Of a stretch of 9,205 bases of DNA, positions 6,385-9,205 are shown piece after piece. Under the pieces are notes generated by a model that did not search any database, was not told the origin of the DNA, and saw only the letters and a program-made list of their open reading frames with translations. Where the stretch lies: assembly GCA_002329405.1 (NCBI GenBank), contig DCTE01000170.1:4386-13590 (forward strand), in the 5' to 3' direction. A program made the translations under genes and the position numbers. Numbering within the stretch: the stretch's first letter is position 1; every line of letters begins with the position of its first letter. The DNA is from Ruminococcaceae bacterium UBA1448 (GTDB taxonomy: Bacteria; Bacillota; Clostridia; Oscillospirales; Ruminococcaceae).

Positions 6385-7047
6385 TTACAGGATGCAGTAT
6401 CTGTCCATGTATTCTTCCATCAGTTTCAGAACAGCTTCGTATCCCTGCTGTTCCTTCAGGTATTCATAGATATCCGCAACGCTGATGATCGAATGAACGG
6501 TGATGCCGAACTCTTCCTTAACCTCCATCAACGCGGTCTTGCCGGGAGTAGTGCCGACTTCGCAGCGGTTGACCGAAATAAACATATCCGACAGTTTTAC
6601 GTCGGCAGCCGATTTGAGGATCGGTACCGTCTCACGGACAGCGGTACCGGCAGTGATGACGTCCTCGATAATGATGACATTATCGCCGTCAACCGGTTTG
6701 TAACCGACCAGCGCACCGCCTTCGCCGTGATCCTTGACCTCTTTACGGTTAAAGAAGTACGGTTTGTCGATCCCGTATTCGCGTGCAAGCGCGCCTGCAC
6801 AGGCGGTTGCAAGCGGGATGCCCTTGTAAGCGGGGCCGAACATCGCGTCAAACTGATCGCCGACCGTTTCTTTGACCAGTGCGGCATAATATTTGCCCAG
6901 CGTGTCGATCTGTGCACCGGTGCGGTAGTTGCCGGTGTTGACGAAATAGGGGGAAAGACGTCCGCTCTTGGTCTTGAACTCACCGAAGCGGAGGACGTCG
7001 GCGCCCATCATAAACTCAATAAATTCCTTCTTTTTCTGATCCAGCAT
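6385..7047 (-). CDS. pyrE: Orotate phosphoribosyltransferase
   Basis: PyrE joins orotate to PRPP to make orotidine 5'-phosphate, the fifth step of de novo UMP synthesis. The 220-residue product has the type I PRTase PRPP-binding motif VIIIEDVITAGTA (about residues 124-136). The mobile catalytic loop is present as NRKEVKDHGEGG (100-111), including K102, K105 and H107. The substrate-side elements KTKSGRLSPYFVN (25-37) and GPAYKGIPLA (71-80) are also visible. The ATG at 7047 has AAAGGA about 11 bases upstream. It is transcribed alone: an extended -10 promoter precedes it and a terminator follows it, so it is separated from the other pyr genes, none of which is in the window. I saw no PyrR-type attenuator in its short leader (about 30 bases). 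Confidence 0.97.
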   Translation of the reverse strand: MLDQKKKEFIEFMMGADVLRFGEFKTKSGRLSPYFVNTGNYRTGAQIDTLGKYYAALVKETVGDQFDAMFGPAYKGIPLATACAGALAREYGIDKPYFFNRKEVKDHGEGGALVGYKPVDGDNVIIIEDVITAGTAVRETVPILKSAADVKLSDMFISVNRCEVGTTPGKTALMEVKEEFGITVHSIISVADIYEYLKEQQGYEAVLKLMEEYMDRYCIL

Positions 7048-7082
7048 CGTATAATCGTCCTTTCCGAATAGCTTGTATCAAC

Positions 7083-7091
7083 AGTATACCA
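7083..7091 (-). promoter_or_regulatory. Extended -10 promoter of pyrE
   Basis: On the - strand, TGG directly precedes TATACT (7083-7088), which is an extended -10 element with a 5 of 6 match. The -35 region (around 7106-7111) is poor and falls in the T-tract of the preceding terminator. The predicted start near 7076 leaves a leader of about 30 bases. Confidence 0.65.
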
Positions 7092-7101
7092 CATTGTCCT
7101 T

Positions 7102-7131
7102 AAAAAAGAAAGCATCTTTACCCAAAATGCC
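7102..7131 (-). terminator. Intrinsic terminator after the lipoprotein-SGNH operon
   Basis: On the - strand, GCAT-TTT pairs with AAA-G-ATGC (7124-7130 with 7112-7119, one bulged G) around a 4-base loop and is followed by TTTCTTTTTT. It lies about 15 bases after the SGNH stop. The stem is AT-rich and so of modest strength, but the T-tract is long. Confidence 0.65.
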
Positions 7132-7146
7132 GCGGCAGCTGTCTGT

Positions 7147-7776
7147 TCAGGCGTATTCGGCCAGGACCGCCTTTGCGGTCGCAACAATCTGTTCGGTGCC
7201 GCCCCGCTCTGCCCAGAAGGGGCTGTCCGCCTCAGGCAGCGGCGCACCGGTGATCGCGCGGAAGATGGACGCCGCCGCCAGTGCCGATCCGAGCGGGCTT
7301 GCGTGACGCTTGTCCCGCCAGTAGAGCGGCGCGTCCGGGACCGCCGCCCGCACCTTTTCCCAGACAACACCGGCAGGTGCCAGCAGCGTATTCTCTTGCC
7401 GCGCCAGCCGTTCAAACGCGGCGGTCAGTTCAGCCTGATCGTCCGGGGCTTCTTCCTTCGCCCATGTCATATAGGCGACCGGGGTTGCCTTTGCCTGCCG
7501 GATCAGTTCCAGCAGCTGTGCAGCCTGCCGCATCAGTGCTTCTTCCCCGTCAAACGGGTGGGTTGCCTGCTGCAAGACAACATAATCATACCCGCCGTGC
7601 AGGATGTTAAACGCCGTCTGAGGCTGGTCGATGTGCCAGCGCAGCGGGACCCCGGGACTGGCCAGCATCGTGACATGAATCTCCTGGCCGAGGACCTGCT
7701 CAAACAGCTCGGCGACCATCGCCGGCATATCGTTGAAATAGGTATGGCTGTTGCCGATAAACAGAATCTTTGTCAT
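7147..7776 (-). CDS. SGNH/GDSL-type hydrolase family protein
   Basis: This is a probable esterase- or lipase-like hydrolase of the SGNH fold; the substrate is unknown. From the chosen start it has 209 residues. Block I is ILFIGNSHTYFNDMP (residues 4-18) with candidate nucleophile S10. A central YDYVVLQQATHPF (63-75) resembles the block carrying the oxyanion-hole residue in DUF4886-like members. The C-terminal DKRHASPLG (155-163) carries the D-x-x-H pair expected for the catalytic Asp and His. There is no signal peptide, so the enzyme should be cytoplasmic. The ATG at 7776 is chosen because GGAGGG (7785-7790) lies 8 bases upstream; an earlier in-frame ATG at 7800 precedes that site. The gene starts 4 bases after the DUF3048 lipoprotein gene ends, so the two are almost certainly co-translated. 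Confidence 0.82.
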   Translation of the reverse strand: MTKILFIGNSHTYFNDMPAMVAELFEQVLGQEIHVTMLASPGVPLRWHIDQPQTAFNILHGGYDYVVLQQATHPFDGEEALMRQAAQLLELIRQAKATPVAYMTWAKEEAPDDQAELTAAFERLARQENTLLAPAGVVWEKVRAAVPDAPLYWRDKRHASPLGSALAAASIFRAITGAPLPEADSPFWAERGGTEQIVATAKAVLAEYA

Positions 7777-7780
7777 CCGC

Positions 7781-8911
7781 TCATCCCTCCGTTGTATCAT
7801 CTGTAAAGGTCACCGAACTGGCGTACCCCTTATCGGTCAGGCAGATATAGGTCTTGCCGACATTGGCGACCAGCGGCTGGCCGTCCGAGTCGGTAAAGAC
7901 AAACGGGTCTTCCACCCCGCCTTTTTTCCAGCTGATCTCTTCCCTGCCGCCGGCACTGACATACCATCCGCTGCCGGACGAGAGATCGAGATTGCGCCGC
8001 TCGCTGCCATCGCCGAGGGCGGTAACCGTTGTATAAAGAATCAGCACATTTTCAAAGGTGATCACCTCTTCGGTGTCGGCGTCGATATGTTCCTGACCAT
8101 TGCGGTACTTGGTGTAGACGCCGGTCGTCTCGTCATAGAAAAATTCAGCGTTGTACGAACCGGAAAAGGGAACGAAGACATCATCCGCGGCCCCGTCCTC
8201 CGGGACAAGCACCTCATCATACGAGAAGTCAAACAGCGGCTGATATTCCCCTTCCAGGCTGATCCCTTCCGACTCGGCCTGGGCACGGATGGTCTCGCCG
8301 TCGATAAAGAAGCTGTGCTCCCGGCCGTAGGTCTGTGCCCGCCAGGTATCCTGGTAAAAGGCACTGGTGCAGTACTGGCCGTCGACGTCATCGACCCCGT
8401 AGCTGCTGATATAGTCATACGCAGTCGGCGAGCCGCCGAAATGGGTATACAAAGCGTTGAGCCCTTCTGAGAATGAAACATAATAATGCCGCGCGCTCCG
8501 CACCGGCCCGACATACGGAATCTGGTCGATGTCGGCATACACCCCCATCATCCGGGTAATGCCCCCCTCGACGACCGCCTCGAAGATCACATCCGCCGCC
8601 GCAAGCCCTCTCTGGGGCAGTGCCTGACCGATGTTGTTGATCATGACGGTGACCGGACGCAGCCCGACCGCCGATTCAGCAAATCCTTCTTCACCCGTCA
8701 GCGGATTGCGCGGGCCTCTATCCTCCGGCTCTTCAGGAACGCTTTCCGGTTCACTTTCCGGTTCGCTGATTTCCGAAGAAGATTCCGGCATCATCGAACT
8801 GATCTCCTCGTCGGTCTCTCCCGCCATCGAGCAGCCGCCCAGCAGCCCCGCCGTCATCGCCAGACAGAGGATACCCGCCGTCAGACGTCTTCCCATTGTG
8901 CATTTTCCCAT
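7781..8911 (-). CDS. DUF3048 domain lipoprotein, YerB-like
   Basis: This is a surface-anchored lipoprotein of the YerB/DUF3048 family, whose molecular function is not settled. It has 376 residues from the ATG at 8911. A basic N-terminus, hydrophobic segment and lipobox LLGGC place the lipidated cysteine at residue 27. A Glu/Ser/Pro-rich linker follows (about 28-68). The DUF3048 N-terminal domain starts at NPLTGEEG (about 69-76) and shows RPVTVMINN (85-93), EGGITRMMGVYA (115-126) and GPVRSARHYY (135-144), all typical of the family. The C-terminal domain (about 240-362) has DETTGVYTKYRNGQEHID and a Gly/Ser-rich GSGWYVSAGG. A TTG at 8944 would add 11 residues but has no support; the ATG at 8911 has GAGGAA just upstream. 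No promoter is evident in front, so it may be transcribed with the truncated gene to its right. It is coupled to the SGNH gene downstream. Confidence 0.9.
   Translation of the reverse strand: MGKCTMGRRLTAGILCLAMTAGLLGGCSMAGETDEEISSMMPESSSEISEPESEPESVPEEPEDRGPRNPLTGEEGFAESAVGLRPVTVMINNIGQALPQRGLAAADVIFEAVVEGGITRMMGVYADIDQIPYVGPVRSARHYYVSFSEGLNALYTHFGGSPTAYDYISSYGVDDVDGQYCTSAFYQDTWRAQTYGREHSFFIDGETIRAQAESEGISLEGEYQPLFDFSYDEVLVPEDGAADDVFVPFSGSYNAEFFYDETTGVYTKYRNGQEHIDADTEEVITFENVLILYTTVTALGDGSERRNLDLSSGSGWYVSAGGREEISWKKGGVEDPFVFTDSDGQPLVANVGKTYICLTDKGYASSVTFTDDTTEG
7785..7790 (-). promoter_or_regulatory. Ribosome binding site of the SGNH gene, embedded in the end of the lipoprotein gene
   Basis: GGAGGG on the - strand overlaps the final codons of the DUF3048 gene (stop at 7781-7783). 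It places the SGNH start at 7776 and suggests translational coupling. Confidence 0.8.
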
Positions 8912-8967
8912 CAATTCCTCATCTCTTTCCGGCCCATCGGCCAAATTTGCGCCCGTCTCACGACAAG

Positions 8968-8989
8968 CGCGTCTATATCAATACACGCG
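8968..8989. repeat. Imperfect inverted repeat upstream of the DUF3048 lipoprotein gene
   Basis: Arms 8968-8976 and 8981-8989 pair at 8 of 9 positions (one C-C mismatch) around a 4-base ATCA loop. No T-tract follows on the - strand, so it is not a standard terminator. It could be an operator or an RNA hairpin in the 107-base gap between the truncated gene and the lipoprotein gene. Confidence 0.4.
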
Positions 8990-9018
8990 AGCACCCGGAA
9001 AAGTTTCACGCCTTTCGG

Positions 9019-9204
9019 TCATTCCACGTCAAACCGGATGCCGCATTTTTCGCGGATTGTCTCCATCAGCCGGGTCCCGTCTCTGGAAAGCTGTACCATC
9101 CCCACATATTCGTCCGCGGTTCCCTCTCTGTCGAGAATATATCGGACAAAATCAGCCGCTTCGTTTCCGAGCGACGCTGAATGAGGTTCTTCCCCAAACA
9201 GCAG
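9019..9204 (-). CDS. C-terminal part of an unrecognised protein (5' end beyond window)
   Basis: The - strand is open from the window edge to a TGA at 9019-9021, giving 61 residues. They begin LLFGEEPHSASLGNEAADF, contain EYVGMVQLSRDGTRLMETI and end REKCGIRFDVE. The other two frames on this strand meet stops, and the composition (acidic, hydrophobic-periodic, no low complexity) looks like a real globular C-terminus. I do not recognise the family. It lies 107 bases upstream of the DUF3048 lipoprotein gene on the same strand, with no terminator seen between them, so they may share a transcript. Confidence 0.6.
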   Translation of the reverse strand: MLFGEEPHSASLGNEAADFVRYILDREGTADEYVGMVQLSRDGTRLMETIREKCGIRFDVE

Positions 9205-9205
9205 T

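Noticed and set aside
6244..7071. A 275-codon + strand frame opposite pyrE.
   Set aside because: It is antisense to an unmistakable pyrE, and the start region lies inside the EcsC ribosome-binding region.
8911..9009. A possible 32-residue GTG-initiated peptide on the - strand whose TGA overlaps the ATG of the DUF3048 gene.
   Set aside because: The only purine-rich site (GAAAGG) is one base from the GTG, too close to work. It uses several rare-looking codons and ends RRAQIWPMGRKEMRN with no known feature. Chance is the simpler explanation.
8486..9184. A 232-codon + strand frame opposite the DUF3048 gene and the right-edge gene.
   Set aside because: The product is Arg/Ser/His-rich without domains; the - strand frames are better supported by the lipobox, family motifs and ribosome binding site.
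1..9205. A mobile element, CRISPR array, defence island, toxin-antitoxin pair or biosynthetic cluster.
   Set aside because: No transposase, integrase, spaced direct repeats, small paired genes or biosynthetic enzymes are visible. Gene content is housekeeping plus membrane and envelope proteins.

Overview
The window looks like an ordinary chromosomal stretch from a GC-rich member of the Bacillota, probably class Clostridia (inference). Support comes from strong GGAGG-type ribosome binding sites, two TTG starts (rnhA and the CNNM-type gene), consensus sigma-A promoters, compact intrinsic terminators, and YerB-like (DUF3048) and EcsC-family genes. I see no rRNA, tRNA, insertion sequence, prophage gene, CRISPR array or defence/toxin module. 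No gap without a gene exceeds about 170 bases.

Layout. The left part reads on the + strand. It holds the 3' part of a polar amino-acid ABC transporter ATPase (2-613) with its terminator, then an AbgB-like M20 metallo-amidohydrolase (783-2249), then a CNNM/CorB-type membrane protein with CBS and CorC/HlyC domains (2378-3790). The last two genes each have a near-perfect or perfect -35/-10 promoter. The amidohydrolase promoter is abutted by a 10-bp inverted repeat. The CNNM promoter starts inside the end of the preceding gene and is followed by a leader that can form hairpins. A bidirectional terminator (3798-3849) separates this block from the convergent - strand genes.

The right part reads entirely on the - strand. 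From right to left it contains: an unrecognised gene cut by the window edge (9019-9204); a DUF3048 lipoprotein (7781-8911) followed after 4 nt by an SGNH/GDSL-type hydrolase (7147-7776) and a terminator; pyrE (6385-7047) with its own extended -10 promoter and terminator; and a probable operon of an EcsC-family gene (5426-6253), rnhA (4936-5391) and mnmA (3872-4918).

How they fit together. The ABC ATPase and the amidohydrolase could form an uptake-and-cleavage pair for amino-acid conjugates, but a terminator and a separate promoter lie between them. The CNNM-type protein points to divalent cation handling. rnhA, mnmA and pyrE are housekeeping genes (RNA-DNA hybrid removal, tRNA wobble thiolation, UMP synthesis). 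The lipoprotein-SGNH pair is tightly coupled but of unknown role. I did not find a convincing novel multi-gene system. The best leads are regulatory: the CNNM leader RNA and the dyad upstream of the amidohydrolase.
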